Source: a virus. From it: a stretch of 35,987 bases of DNA. The stretch spans positions 1-35,987 of the IMG/VR virus record IMGVR_UViG_3300043436_000801; one strand, given 5' to 3'. Position 1 is the stretch's first letter. Each line of letters starts with the position of its first letter. The notes below the pieces were generated by a model. It worked only from the letters and a program-made list of their open reading frames with translations, was not told the origin of the DNA and made no database searches. The position numbers and the translations under genes are program-made. Below, in pieces: positions 1-7,185 of the stretch.

Positions 1-1
1 A

Positions 2-361
2 TTTTTAGCAGCTGGTTGGGATGTGCACATAAACTTCAGTCCTGTAATTGTAACAGAAGGATGGGAACAAGAGTATGCAGCACTATTTCAGCTAATAGAT
101 AAGAATGTTATTCTCAAACACAGAGTAAAAGCAGAAGTAATCTTTCTTACCCACAATGCTGATAAGCATAAGTATAATCTGGATCATGGTATACTAGGTG
201 AAGAACTATTGTGGAGACCTGATATACAAGAGGATAAGGTATCACAGTATGGGGGTACGAACATCAGATATAAGCATAATCTAAAGGATGACTATATCAG
301 AGCTTTCAAATCCCTGCATCAATTGATAATACCTTGGAATACAATCAGATACATTTTTTAA
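2..361 (+). CDS. Radical-SAM protein resembling spore photoproduct lyase, C-terminal part (5' partial)
   Basis: The reading frame is already open at the left edge, so this is the 3' part of a gene that starts outside the window; the GTG at 23 is an internal valine. The visible part begins FLAAGWDVHINFSPVIV, which resembles the 'AGY-V-NFSPVI' strand of spore photoproduct lyase-like radical-SAM proteins. It ends with a Gly-Gly-Thr-Asn-Ile-Arg-Tyr segment and an aromatic tail like the 'GKYVY...QYF' end of that family. The iron-sulfur CxxxCxxC motif would lie upstream and cannot be checked. Such enzymes repair thymine lesions by radical chemistry; that activity is inferred from family likeness only. 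The next gene starts three bases after the stop. Confidence 0.55.
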   Translation, partial: FLAAGWDVHINFSPVIVTEGWEQEYAALFQLIDKNVILKHRVKAEVIFLTHNADKHKYNLDHGILGEELLWRPDIQEDKVSQYGGTNIRYKHNLKDDYIRAFKSLHQLIIPWNTIRYIF

Positions 362-363
362 TT

Positions 364-621
364 ATGAAAGATTTAGAATCATTAAAAAGAATGAGTACCG
401 ACTATTCAGTGAACCGATATATTAATACCAATGTATCACCCAAAGAAAAAGCTTCGGAAATAATTAAAGATTATACTGAACTTCTTTCTGGTGTTGAAGC
501 ATCTAAGGAATTAATAATCAGTTGCTCTGTCAGAGTAGCTGATGAGTTAATTTATGTCACAGGTTCAAAATATTGGTACTCAGTAAAAAATCACATACAA
601 AATTTTAAACAAAATGCCTAA
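364..621 (+). CDS. Small hypothetical protein (85 aa)
   Basis: I do not recognise this protein. I chose the ATG at 364 because it lies just after the upstream stop in an A/T-rich leader; an in-frame ATG at 334 would overlap the upstream gene by 28 bases. The product is mixed-charge and mostly helical in appearance, with an aromatic SKYWYSV stretch near the end. Its last 8 bases overlap the start of the next gene, so the two are probably translated together. Confidence 0.6.
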   Translation: MKDLESLKRMSTDYSVNRYINTNVSPKEKASEIIKDYTELLSGVEASKELIISCSVRVADELIYVTGSKYWYSVKNHIQNFKQNA

Positions 622-1078
622 ATGTAAAGGTCCTTGCTATAACCTATTCTTGGATGATATGAGAATTCCCCAAGAAGTTTTTGAATACACACAAGATCAT
701 AGATATAGTGAACGTAGTTGGATATCAGTCCGTAACTACGAAGAGTTTGTAAAAGTTGTTTCCGAAAAATATATAGAAGGACAACTACCGCAACTCATAT
801 CATTTGATCATGATCTTGCTGATCAGCATTATCGAGAAATCGGTAACTCTGATTATGACAGCTATCTTGAAAAAACCGGATATCATTGTGCTAAATGGTT
901 TACAGACTTCTGTATAGATACAGAAAGTCCGTTACCAGAATGTTTAGTTCACTCCATGAACCCGGTCGGTAAAAAAAATATAGAAAGCTTGTTAAAAAGT
1001 TTTAAATGCGAATATTGTGATGGAGAAGGTTATCACAAAATGAGCTGTGTCAAAAGTAAAAATCCCGATTTATATTAG
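614..1078 (+). CDS. Cyclic-phosphate-processing receiver-domain protein
   Basis: A receiver-like fold of the family called cyclic-phosphate processing REC (cREC). Visible motifs are NLFLDDMRIP near residue 10 (acidic pair on strand 1), ISFDHDLAD near residue 63, GYHCAKWFTDFC near residue 88, and HSMNPVGKKNIE near residue 113. The HD-type and HSMNPVGK motifs are typical of the family, which is proposed to act on cyclic phosphate ends of RNA or nucleotides. The last 25 residues hold CEYCDGEGYHKMSC, which could bind a metal. This makes a role in RNA end processing or in countering host nucleotide signalling possible, but that is inference. It overlaps its upstream neighbour by 8 bases. Confidence 0.7.
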   Translation: MPKCKGPCYNLFLDDMRIPQEVFEYTQDHRYSERSWISVRNYEEFVKVVSEKYIEGQLPQLISFDHDLADQHYREIGNSDYDSYLEKTGYHCAKWFTDFCIDTESPLPECLVHSMNPVGKKNIESLLKSFKCEYCDGEGYHKMSCVKSKNPDLY

Positions 1079-1082
1079 CGAA

Positions 1083-1487
1083 ATGAAAACTAACACTTCA
1101 TCTCCTATTACAAACGGTATTTTAATGATGGCAGTTGCTGCTGGATTTGCATTTATCGGTGGACTAATTACAGACTGGTTGTTTTATATCGGTCTAGTAT
1201 TAGGTGTTTTATTTGTTGTTCTGTGGGCTCTTAGTTACGAGTTTAACTTGTTCATGGAAGCTAAGATCAAACTATTTACTTACATTAAGTTTGACTTCAA
1301 AAATGATCCTAAACACTACGTTGGATTAGTGTTTATATGGTCTGTTGTTTTATTTTGGTTATTTAAAGATCTCTCTGACCAAAGAGAAATAGGTGCTGAT
1401 GTTTTCTTAGGTTTATTCAGCGTCTATTTAGTATCTTGTGTCATGATCCTTTGGGGATACTATAAAGAATATGACAAACTACCCTAA
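1083..1487 (+). CDS. Membrane protein with four predicted transmembrane segments
   Basis: I do not recognise the family. The ATG at 1083 lies five bases past the preceding stop and is preferred over the ATG at 1047, which lies inside the upstream gene. About four hydrophobic segments are visible: one near residues 11-28, one near 30-50, one around 80-95 and one around 107-125. They are separated by a charged loop rich in Lys and Phe. There is no signal-peptide cleavage pattern. It probably sits in the host inner membrane; function unknown. Confidence 0.6.
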   Translation: MKTNTSSPITNGILMMAVAAGFAFIGGLITDWLFYIGLVLGVLFVVLWALSYEFNLFMEAKIKLFTYIKFDFKNDPKHYVGLVFIWSVVLFWLFKDLSDQREIGADVFLGLFSVYLVSCVMILWGYYKEYDKLP

Positions 1488-1500
1488 ACTTATATTTTTA

Positions 1501-1519
1501 TACTGGGATGAACCCAGTA
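1501..1519 (+). other. Perfect hairpin abutting the tRNA 5' end
   Basis: TACTGGG and CCCAGTA form a 7-bp stem around a 5-base loop (ATGAA). The right arm ends exactly one base before the mature 5' end of the tRNA. It lacks a T tract, so it is not an ordinary terminator. It may be a processing or folding element of the tRNA precursor. Confidence 0.6.
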
Positions 1520-1594
1520 TTCCTGTTAGCTTAACTGGTAAAGCTCCCGATTTAAACGGGAAGGATGTAGGTTCGACTCCTACACAGGAAACCA
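1520..1594 (+). tRNA. tRNA with UUA anticodon (predicted ochre suppressor)
   Basis: All arms can be drawn. The acceptor stem TTCCTGT/ACAGGAA is 7 bp and perfect, the D stem is GCTT/AAGC with GG in its loop, the T stem GTAGG/CCTAC is perfect with loop TTCGACT, the discriminator is A, and CCA is encoded. The anticodon hairpin CCCG/CGGG holds the 7-base loop ATTTAAA. With the usual T33, the anticodon is TTA at 1552-1554, which reads UAA and by wobble possibly UAG. Two oddities: base 32 is A, and the T before CCCG must either pair in the stem or serve as base 26, so the tRNA is one base short. If the loop were shifted by one base the anticodon would be UAA (Leu), but then the stem does not pair and the long Leu variable arm is missing. 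Confidence 0.85.
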
Positions 1595-1603
1595 AACAAT
1601 CTT

Positions 1604-1930
1604 ATGACTGAACACGAAAAAGAAAAGATCCAAATACTGAATTTACTTGTATGGTTACAAGTTTCAGTATTTAGTGCGGACGAGTGTGCTACCATTAAAT
1701 GGTTTAATAGAAATCAAACTAAGATGATGTTAAACAGATTGGTAGATACTATCAATAAAGAGCATGGTTTAGTCATAAAAGAACTGTGGGATGTAGAAGG
1801 TGCTAATATGGACGATGCTATGAGAGAAGTAGTAAAGTTCAGTGAGACTGTATCTAGAATACCTTACTACAGATTACCTGATCTTACACAGATCATAGAG
1901 CAGTACATTGAATCAGAGGGTAAGCTTTAG
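1604..1930 (+). CDS. Hypothetical protein (108 aa), possible paralogue of the 4276-4749 protein
   Basis: Function unknown. It starts ten bases after the tRNA CCA end, so tRNA and mRNA are probably co-transcribed. The protein looks helical. Residues about 18-38 contain VSVFSADE followed by a Trp and basic/Asn residues, which resembles the LSVYSADE...W segment of the product at 4276-4749. Its stop codon overlaps the end of the convergent minus-strand gene by four bases, with no terminator between them. Confidence 0.6.
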   Translation: MTEHEKEKIQILNLLVWLQVSVFSADECATIKWFNRNQTKMMLNRLVDTINKEHGLVIKELWDVEGANMDDAMREVVKFSETVSRIPYYRLPDLTQIIEQYIESEGKL

Positions 1931-2154
1931 TTCTTATCTACTTTAGCTTTAATGTACAAGTGTCTTTTCTCTTGTTCTGCTGCCATAATCGCCATTATAC
2001 CACGAAGTTCTTCGTAGGTAATTTGAACTATTAGTTCCTCTTCATCATCGATTACCTGAAATACTTCAGCATCAATGTATACTTCAGGAACCTCAAGTTC
2101 ATCATCCTTTACAAAAGGACGTTTGTATAACCCAGCTTTTATGTAGGTAGGCAT
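1927..2154 (-). CDS. Small acidic hypothetical protein (75 aa)
   Basis: I do not recognise the family. The sequence is rich in Asp and Glu in its middle (VIDDEEELIVQ) and ends in a basic KAKVDKN tail. Its ATG overlaps the stop of the phosphoesterase gene as TAATG, the arrangement expected for translational coupling, so it is probably the second gene of a two-gene minus-strand operon. It may act with the phosphoesterase, but that is inference from position only. Confidence 0.6.
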   Translation of the reverse strand: MPTYIKAGLYKRPFVKDDELEVPEVYIDAEVFQVIDDEEELIVQITYEELRGIMAIMAAEQEKRHLYIKAKVDKN

Positions 2155-3158
2155 TAGCGTATCTCCCCATTGTCTATTGTAAGATTCTGAACACTAAAGT
2201 TACCATCTTTTTTCATAGTCACAACAGCAAATCCGTGTACCCATTCATTATACGGCATATAATCAGGAGATAGCTCACACAGACATCCTGTAGAGAATCC
2301 ACCATGATAATGACCATCCATGTTTTTGTCTAGGTAAGTGCTGGATCTGTGGTAATGACCGCAGATTGTATTGACTTTTGATTTACCGTAGATATACTTA
2401 GCAGGGTATACACCTCCAGCACCTTTGTATTCATGACCGTGAATGATGTTTAGATTACCGGCTTTAATTACTGTGTATTTATCTATCAAGATTACATGAT
2501 GCTTAGCAAACTCTAGTAAGATATCTAATCTAAACTCTTCACAGTTAAGGATTTCTGGAGCTTTTACTTGTAGATATCTTTCTAGTCTCATCTCATGGTT
2601 ACCAATCTTGTAGTATATCTGAGCTTTAGGGAATGCTAGTCTAAGTTCTTTTAGGAACCACTTACCTAATTCTAGTTCTTTGAGGAATGTAGGTTTGCTT
2701 GGATTTTTAGAGAAGTCAGACAGTTGGTAGAAATCTAGTATGTCTCCATTAAGAATAACACAATCTACTTGTTGCTCTATACCATATTTAATAGCGGTTC
2801 TAAGTGCTGCAGCATTATGGTAAGGGAAGTGGATATCAGACAGAATGAGAATCTTTTTGGTAGCAGTACCTAGAATATACGGTTCCCGAATTTCTTCAAA
2901 TGATTCGGGGATATCCTCAAAGGGACTATAGTTGTAAGTAATTTCTCTAAGTAATTCTTTAGATTTTATTTTTTTTCTATTGCTTTCTCCTTTAGTCCCT
3001 GTATAGTATCTGAGTCTGTCTCTTGCATGCTCAACATCAGTAAATTCTAATGGGTTTTCGCTGTATATCTTTTTGGCTAATGTGAGAATTGGAGTTTTAG
3101 GGAATCTTTTTAATGCTGCTTTGCATATCTCCCCTACTTGTTTTGGTTTTCCAGCCAT
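2154..3158 (-). CDS. Calcineurin-like metallophosphoesterase
   Basis: The five metal-binding motifs of the calcineurin-like phosphoesterase fold are present in order: SDIH (residues 107-110), NGD (137-139), GNHE (186-189), IIHGH (238-242) and GHYH (267-270). The family hydrolyses phosphomonoesters or phosphodiesters using two metal ions; some phage members act on nucleotides, cyclic nucleotides or DNA. The first 100 residues are a basic helical region with a possible helix-turn-helix, so nucleic-acid binding is possible. Similar phosphatases are known in crAss-like phages. The gene runs against its neighbours, divergent from the gene at 3206 with only 47 bases between. Confidence 0.85.
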   Translation of the reverse strand: MAGKPKQVGEICKAALKRFPKTPILTLAKKIYSENPLEFTDVEHARDRLRYYTGTKGESNRKKIKSKELLREITYNYSPFEDIPESFEEIREPYILGTATKKILILSDIHFPYHNAAALRTAIKYGIEQQVDCVILNGDILDFYQLSDFSKNPSKPTFLKELELGKWFLKELRLAFPKAQIYYKIGNHEMRLERYLQVKAPEILNCEEFRLDILLEFAKHHVILIDKYTVIKAGNLNIIHGHEYKGAGGVYPAKYIYGKSKVNTICGHYHRSSTYLDKNMDGHYHGGFSTGCLCELSPDYMPYNEWVHGFAVVTMKKDGNFSVQNLTIDNGEIR

Positions 3159-3205
3159 CCGTAAGTGTTTATTATCTAAAATAGTATAAATAAGTCAATA
3201 AAACA

Positions 3206-3655
3206 ATGAGAAAAGTGGATGTAAACCTTGATAGAGAGACTATTAAACTGAAAATCAAACAGTTAATGAAAGAGTATGTTGCAGATAATAATCCGTTGTT
3301 AATTGACTTTTTGGTTAATACCATAATGAGTCAATCTAATGGCGTAAAGAATTTGCTATTAGCAGAAGCTAATCAGCTAGATAGAGATTATTATCCTGTT
3401 GGTACTGTAGTACAGATTGAATTTAAAAGAATCGGCGAGTACTATAGCTCGTTAAAAAAAGATCAGATGCTAGAAAACCCTGATAGTTTTGGTTTAAAGG
3501 GTGACTGGATTCAAGGTCTTATTGTAGATGTATATCCTTTCAGCACTAATTATCACTACACAGTGATGTACAAGGGTGTTGATTATAACAAAGCAATTGT
3601 AGAACAGTTAGTTGAGCTTTCAGCTGACGATGTAAAAATTTATGAATATGAGTGA
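3206..3655 (+). CDS. Hypothetical protein (149 aa)
   Basis: No family recognised. The N-terminal third is helical and charged. From about residue 65 there is a beta-rich part (YYPVGTVVQIEFKRIGEYY, then a stretch ending in YPFSTNYHYTVMYKGVDY) that looks like a small barrel and could bind nucleic acid or protein. It is the first gene after the divergent gap and overlaps the next gene by about 8-14 bases. Confidence 0.55.
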   Translation: MRKVDVNLDRETIKLKIKQLMKEYVADNNPLLIDFLVNTIMSQSNGVKNLLLAEANQLDRDYYPVGTVVQIEFKRIGEYYSSLKKDQMLENPDSFGLKGDWIQGLIVDVYPFSTNYHYTVMYKGVDYNKAIVEQLVELSADDVKIYEYE

Positions 3656-3887
3656 GAGAATTCAAGATCAACGTCCAGTTTACATGGGCACATTTAGCAA
3701 GTATGCTAAAAGTTTTGAGAGTCGCATAGCGCTTCTAGAAAATGATATGGAAGATTTAGCTAAGAAAACTAGAATATCTTCTAGAAGAATTGATGACATT
3801 TCTAAGATGACGAGGATATTTTTTGGTACTATGATTAGTATAACTATTGTAGAGTTAGCTATAATAATGCTGAAAATCTTTGCATAA
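3642..3887 (+). CDS. Small protein with coiled coil and C-terminal membrane anchor
   Basis: The start is either the ATG at 3642 or the one at 3648 (MSERIQ); both overlap the upstream gene. Residues 24-55 have heptad-like charged and hydrophobic spacing, suggesting a short coiled coil. Residues about 58-80 form one hydrophobic segment (FFGTMISITIVELAIIMLKIFA) that reaches the C-terminus, so this looks like a tail-anchored inner-membrane protein. Function unknown. Confidence 0.55.
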   Translation: MNMSERIQDQRPVYMGTFSKYAKSFESRIALLENDMEDLAKKTRISSRRIDDISKMTRIFFGTMISITIVELAIIMLKIFA

Positions 3888-3897
3888 TTGATTGATG

Positions 3898-3930
3898 TTT
3901 AGGTACTTTTGATTATAAAGTCTACCTTTG
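3898..3930 (+). promoter_or_regulatory. Possible Bacteroides-type promoter
   Basis: TACCTTTG (3923-3930) matches the Bacteroides -7 pattern TAnnTTTG exactly. TTTA at 3898-3901 is one base off the -33 TTTG, with 21 bp between. It lies just upstream of the gene at 3942, giving a very short leader. Confidence 0.45.
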
Positions 3931-3941
3931 ATAGGTAAACT

Positions 3942-4241
3942 ATGTACTATCAGCTGCCAAACGGAAAAGTGGTGCAGATGTCTGTAGAAGAGTATCTTAA
4001 TTTAACTAAAAGAGACATCCAATACTTGCTAAGCATCAATGCGGGGGATTACATTTCAAACCCCTGGAGCGGCTCTGTCATCTCTAGTATGAAAAAACAA
4101 TCAGAAGATTCTGAAGATGAAGAGGATCCTGATGTCGTAACGTTTGAAAATGCAGAGGAAATAGAAACATTCTTTGAAGAGTATTTCCCTGAGGATTTTG
4201 ATGATCCTGATCCTAGAATCGACTTAGACTTTAATGTCTAA
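3942..4241 (+). CDS. Acidic hypothetical protein (99 aa), crAss-like phage type
   Basis: The N-terminal 30 residues (MYYQLPNGKVVQMSVEEYL...) have a form I associate with small conserved crAss-like phage proteins of unknown function. The second half is strongly acidic, with long runs of Glu and Asp (SEDSEDEEDPDV and PEDFDDPDPRIDLD). The acidic tail could mimic DNA or dock on a basic partner; that is inference. It appears to have its own promoter just upstream. Confidence 0.6.
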   Translation: MYYQLPNGKVVQMSVEEYLNLTKRDIQYLLSINAGDYISNPWSGSVISSMKKQSEDSEDEEDPDVVTFENAEEIETFFEEYFPEDFDDPDPRIDLDFNV

Positions 4242-4275
4242 TCTGTCTTTGTAAACAATTGTAAATTTATTTAAT

Positions 4276-4749
4276 ATGAAGAAGCAATCCCGTGTTCAAC
4301 CTACGGAGTATTCCGGCAGGTTGAGTGATTATCAACTGTATGGTAGCCCTAACCAACGGTTTGTTGACTATGAGAGGGATGAGTTCAATGCTTATCAGAA
4401 TTTTCTGTATAAGCGAGCTCTATTTGGTTTATCTGTATATTCAGCTGATGAGCTGAGTATAATGCACTGGGACAAGAAAAAACGTATCCAGAAAGTGCAT
4501 CTGAGAACTCAGAACGTTCTTAATCTATGGAAACAGGAGATTATTAACTCTACTGTAAACAAGATCTTTAGTACTCTATTTCACCACAGTTCTTTTGCGA
4601 AAGACATGGTAGAGAAATTTGGTAATGACACAGATCCTAATTACATTAGCAAGGTTAATTTTAAAGATTTAGGTATTGATAAGCGGCAGATTGTCACTAA
4701 ATTAATACAAGAGAAAATCTTACCTGTTAACTTTTACGAACTTTCCTGA
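4276..4749 (+). CDS. Hypothetical basic helical protein (157 aa)
   Basis: No family recognised. The middle part has LSVYSADE, then a Trp and a basic run (KKKRIQK), resembling the product at 1604-1930 and suggesting a shared domain. The C-terminal 50 residues are helical with alternating charge. The gene follows its neighbour by 34 bases and precedes the next by two, so it belongs to the same plus-strand operon. Confidence 0.55.
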   Translation: MKKQSRVQPTEYSGRLSDYQLYGSPNQRFVDYERDEFNAYQNFLYKRALFGLSVYSADELSIMHWDKKKRIQKVHLRTQNVLNLWKQEIINSTVNKIFSTLFHHSSFAKDMVEKFGNDTDPNYISKVNFKDLGIDKRQIVTKLIQEKILPVNFYELS

Positions 4750-4751
4750 TT

Positions 4752-5063
4752 ATGAGTAAGTACCACAATTTAGACAATGAGGAAGTAATATTTCTGTACC
4801 TATCAAACCGCAAGTTTGTAGAGCAGTATGATATTATTTTTGAGCAGGGCGGTGTTGAGTCTGTAATGGACTTATCTGACAGTGCCTATGTAGTAGGGTT
4901 TAAACAAATGTCTGAACAAGATCTTATGGATCTTATGGAAGACCCTCATTACAAGTATTGTGTAAGTGTGGACAAAAAATTAGAACCTATTGTAGAGCTC
5001 ATCCGGGAAACACTCCCGGAGCTCTACACTAAGGTTGAGAAATCGTTTACAAACAAAACGTAA
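4752..5063 (+). CDS. Hypothetical protein (103 aa)
   Basis: No family recognised. It is acidic, with Tyr-rich and Asp-rich helices (SEQDLMDLMEDPHYKYC). Its last 25 codons contain a strong RNA hairpin (4992-5027). Its stop overlaps the next start as TAATG, so the downstream gene is probably coupled to it. Confidence 0.55.
   Translation: MSKYHNLDNEEVIFLYLSNRKFVEQYDIIFEQGGVESVMDLSDSAYVVGFKQMSEQDLMDLMEDPHYKYCVSVDKKLEPIVELIRETLPELYTKVEKSFTNKT
4992..5027 (+). other. Strong intragenic hairpin before the next gene
   Basis: GTAGAGCT (4992-4999) pairs with AGCTCTAC (5020-5027), and CCGGG (5003-5007) pairs with CCCGG (5015-5019), leaving a three-base bulge and a seven-base loop. That gives 13 GC-rich pairs 35 bases ahead of the next start codon. 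There is no T tract, so it is more likely an mRNA structure than a terminator. Confidence 0.55.
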
Positions 5064-5266
5064 TGAAATACCAATTTAATGTCAATGGGGTAGTATCATT
5101 AGTGCTAGTACCCGAGAATGAACTAGAAAAGAACTTGTTAAAGTCTTTGAGCGTTCAACCCAATGAGTTTAAAGAAGTATCAAAGAGCTCGTCAGTAGGA
5201 GCTCAGTACTCAGATGGAACTATTATAATTTCAGGTTCGCATGCAAGCAAAACTGAAGAAGTGTAG
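5063..5266 (+). CDS. Small hypothetical protein (67 aa)
   Basis: No family recognised. It begins with a beta-like MKYQFNVNGVVSLVLVPEN segment and a Leu-Glu helix, then a Ser-rich stretch. Start and upstream stop overlap as TAATG. It overlaps the following HNH-type gene by 26 bases. Confidence 0.5.
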   Translation: MKYQFNVNGVVSLVLVPENELEKNLLKSLSVQPNEFKEVSKSSSVGAQYSDGTIIISGSHASKTEEV

Positions 5267-5666
5267 TGGTTGTGATCAGTTAAAGCATATCTGGAAGAGA
5301 CACGAGAAGCAGTTGTACTGCAAGGATTGTTGGGCACAACATCCTGATAAGGGTAGCAAACCCTTGCAAGCTAAGAAACCTATGAGTAAAAAGTCATCTA
5401 AGCAACAAAAGCTAGATGCTTTATATTCAGTACTTAGGGAAGCTTATCTTAAGAAGAATCCATTTTGTAAAGCTCGTTTGTCTGGATGTCAGATTAATGC
5501 TACTGATGTGCACCACAAAGCTGGTAGGGGTAGGTTTATGTTAGATGAAACTACCTTTCTAGCTGTATGTAGAATTTGTCACAATCAAATTGAAGAGAAC
5601 CCTGTAATGGCGAAAGCTATGGGGTTCTCTGAATCTAGAGAAGAAGCACATGGAAACAAAGAATAG
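5241..5666 (+). CDS. HNH-type nuclease-like protein with zinc ribbon
   Basis: Two zinc-binding units are visible. At the N-terminus CSGC (residues 8-11) and CKDC (27-30) form a zinc-ribbon pair. At the C-terminus there is an HNH-like core: a Cys pair around residues 77 and 84, the motif DVHHKAGRGR (95-104), and CRICHNQIEENP ending near residue 127. HNH enzymes cut DNA with one metal ion and the first His of the core. The arrangement also recalls phage NinG-like proteins. It overlaps the helicase gene by 17 bases, so the two probably work in the same recombination or repair step. Confidence 0.7.
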   Translation: MQAKLKKCSGCDQLKHIWKRHEKQLYCKDCWAQHPDKGSKPLQAKKPMSKKSSKQQKLDALYSVLREAYLKKNPFCKARLSGCQINATDVHHKAGRGRFMLDETTFLAVCRICHNQIEENPVMAKAMGFSESREEAHGNKE

Positions 5667-6729
5667 ACAAGATGTTCAAGCAGAGGCTATTGAGTCTTTA
5701 CTTAAGAGTAACAGATCTGGTGTAGCTGTATCAATGGGTGTAGGTAAGACTCTAATAGGTCTGAAACATCTTGATGCGATGGCACCGGTAAAAGCTTTAG
5801 TTGTAGCACCTAAAAAGTCTATCTTCCAATCTTGGAAAGATGAGATGACTAAACATGGTCTAGAGTATTTAGAACCTTATATCAAGTTTAGTACTTACAT
5901 TTCTCTACCAAAGCAAGATCTAGACTATGACGTGGTATATCTTGACGAGTGTCATAATCTATTACCTAGTCACGAACCGTGGTTGTCACAGTTTAAAGGT
6001 AAGATTATAGGTCTTACAGGTACTCCTCCAAAGTTTGAGACTTCAATCAAGGGTAAACTTGTAAAGAAGTTCTGTCCTATTAACTATGAGTATTTTGTAG
6101 ATGATGCTGTATCTGATGGTATTCTGAATGACTATAAAATAGTCGTTCACATGCTGAAGTTAGGTACTGTCAAAAACATGATGGCGGGTGGTAAAACTAA
6201 AAAGTGGCCAACTAGTGAGATAGAGTCATATAGTTATTGGTGTGATAGAATAGATAAGTCTGTATATCCACAGGAGACTATGATGCTTCGTATACAACGG
6301 ATGAAAGCTATGATGGCGTATCCTAGTAAAGAAGTATATGCTAAAAGACTGTTTGATAGTATTGGTGATAAGTGTATTCTTTTCGCTAATACCCAAGATC
6401 AAGCAGATAAACTTTGCAGACATAGTTACCATAGTGAGAATCCGGATTCTGAGGATAACTTATTGAAATTCAAAGCAGGTATAATTAATAAACTGTCAGC
6501 TGTATTACAGCTTAACGAGGGTGTAAACATCCCGGAACTACGACAGGGTATTATCATGCACGCTTATGGAAATGAGAGAAAGAGTTCTCAGAGAATCGGT
6601 AGATTACTACGACTAAATCCTAATGAGACTGCAGTTGTCCACATACTTTGTTATGAGGGAACTGTAGATGAAACATGGACAAAGTCCGCTCTATCTGTAT
6701 TTGACCAAACTAAAATAATTTACAAGTAA
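5650..6729 (+). CDS. SF2 DNA helicase (SNF2/DEAD-like)
   Basis: Superfamily 2 helicase motifs appear in order: Q at the DVQAEAI start, Walker A SMGVGKT (28-34), motif Ia VVAPKK (51-56), Walker B variant DECH (99-102), motif III LTGTP (122-126), a second RecA-like lobe with CILFANTQDQADKL, and motif VI QRIGRLLR near residue 317. At 359 residues it is a minimal two-lobe helicase without large accessory domains. It uses ATP to move on or remodel DNA. SNF2-like helicases are a known part of the crAss-like replication set. It directly follows the HNH-type gene. Confidence 0.85.
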   Translation: METKNRQDVQAEAIESLLKSNRSGVAVSMGVGKTLIGLKHLDAMAPVKALVVAPKKSIFQSWKDEMTKHGLEYLEPYIKFSTYISLPKQDLDYDVVYLDECHNLLPSHEPWLSQFKGKIIGLTGTPPKFETSIKGKLVKKFCPINYEYFVDDAVSDGILNDYKIVVHMLKLGTVKNMMAGGKTKKWPTSEIESYSYWCDRIDKSVYPQETMMLRIQRMKAMMAYPSKEVYAKRLFDSIGDKCILFANTQDQADKLCRHSYHSENPDSEDNLLKFKAGIINKLSAVLQLNEGVNIPELRQGIIMHAYGNERKSSQRIGRLLRLNPNETAVVHILCYEGTVDETWTKSALSVFDQTKIIYK

Positions 6730-6730
6730 A

Positions 6731-6761
6731 TTTGGTAGTTTAGATAAACTTCCTATATTTG
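6731..6761 (+). promoter_or_regulatory. Bacteroides-type promoter
   Basis: TTTG (6731-6734) and TATATTTG (6754-6761) are separated by 19 bp, an exact match to the Bacteroides primary sigma pattern TTTG-N19-21-TAnnTTTG. It lies in the gap after the helicase stop and should drive the gene at 6779. Confidence 0.7.
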
Positions 6762-6778
6762 CTCAATAAACATTAACT

Positions 6779-7156
6779 ATGTCGTCTTTTATATCAACTT
6801 TTATCACAGTCGGAGTATGTCTCGCTATTTATGCGTATATCAGAAATAAGTATACAACTCAAATAGCACAACTTCAAGGACAGATTGCAGACCTAAACTT
6901 GGAAATTCTTAATTTTAAGTCCAAGGTAAGAAATCTGGATGACAGACTCTTTGTAAGTCAGAAAGAAGTATCTAGTTACAAAACTAAGCTAGACACTATG
7001 GTAGACATCAACAAAGAACTTGCTGCTACTAAGACAGCTGCTAAACCAATTCCAGCTTCTGCTGAAACAACATCTACAGAACCAAAGAAAAGAGGTAGAA
7101 AGCCAGGTTATAAAAAACCTTTCTACAAAAAGAAGTCTGGTGGGAAGCCATCATGA
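6779..7156 (+). CDS. Membrane-anchored coiled-coil protein with basic AT-hook-like tail
   Basis: Three parts are visible. Residues 4-22 are one hydrophobic segment, an N-terminal membrane anchor. Residues about 28-85 form a coiled coil with regular Leu/Ile spacing. After a Pro/Ala/Thr linker, the last 25 residues are very basic (KKRGRKPGYKKPFYKKK) and include RGRKPG, close to the AT-hook core RGRP. The likely layout is a membrane anchor, a stalk, and a cytoplasmic DNA- or RNA-binding tail. It could tether phage DNA to the membrane; no homologue is recognised. It has its own promoter and is followed by a terminator, so it is a single-gene transcript. Confidence 0.65.
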   Translation: MSSFISTFITVGVCLAIYAYIRNKYTTQIAQLQGQIADLNLEILNFKSKVRNLDDRLFVSQKEVSSYKTKLDTMVDINKELAATKTAAKPIPASAETTSTEPKKRGRKPGYKKPFYKKKSGGKPS

Positions 7157-7185
7157 TTAGGTGAATAAATAAATTAATGATTGCG

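Noticed and set aside
23-361. GTG at 23 as the start of the first gene
   Set aside because: The frame is open to the window edge and the upstream residues fit the family, so the gene is 5' partial.
1487-1520. TATATTTT box upstream of the tRNA as a promoter
   Set aside because: No TTTG box at the right spacing; the nearest is about 37 bases away.
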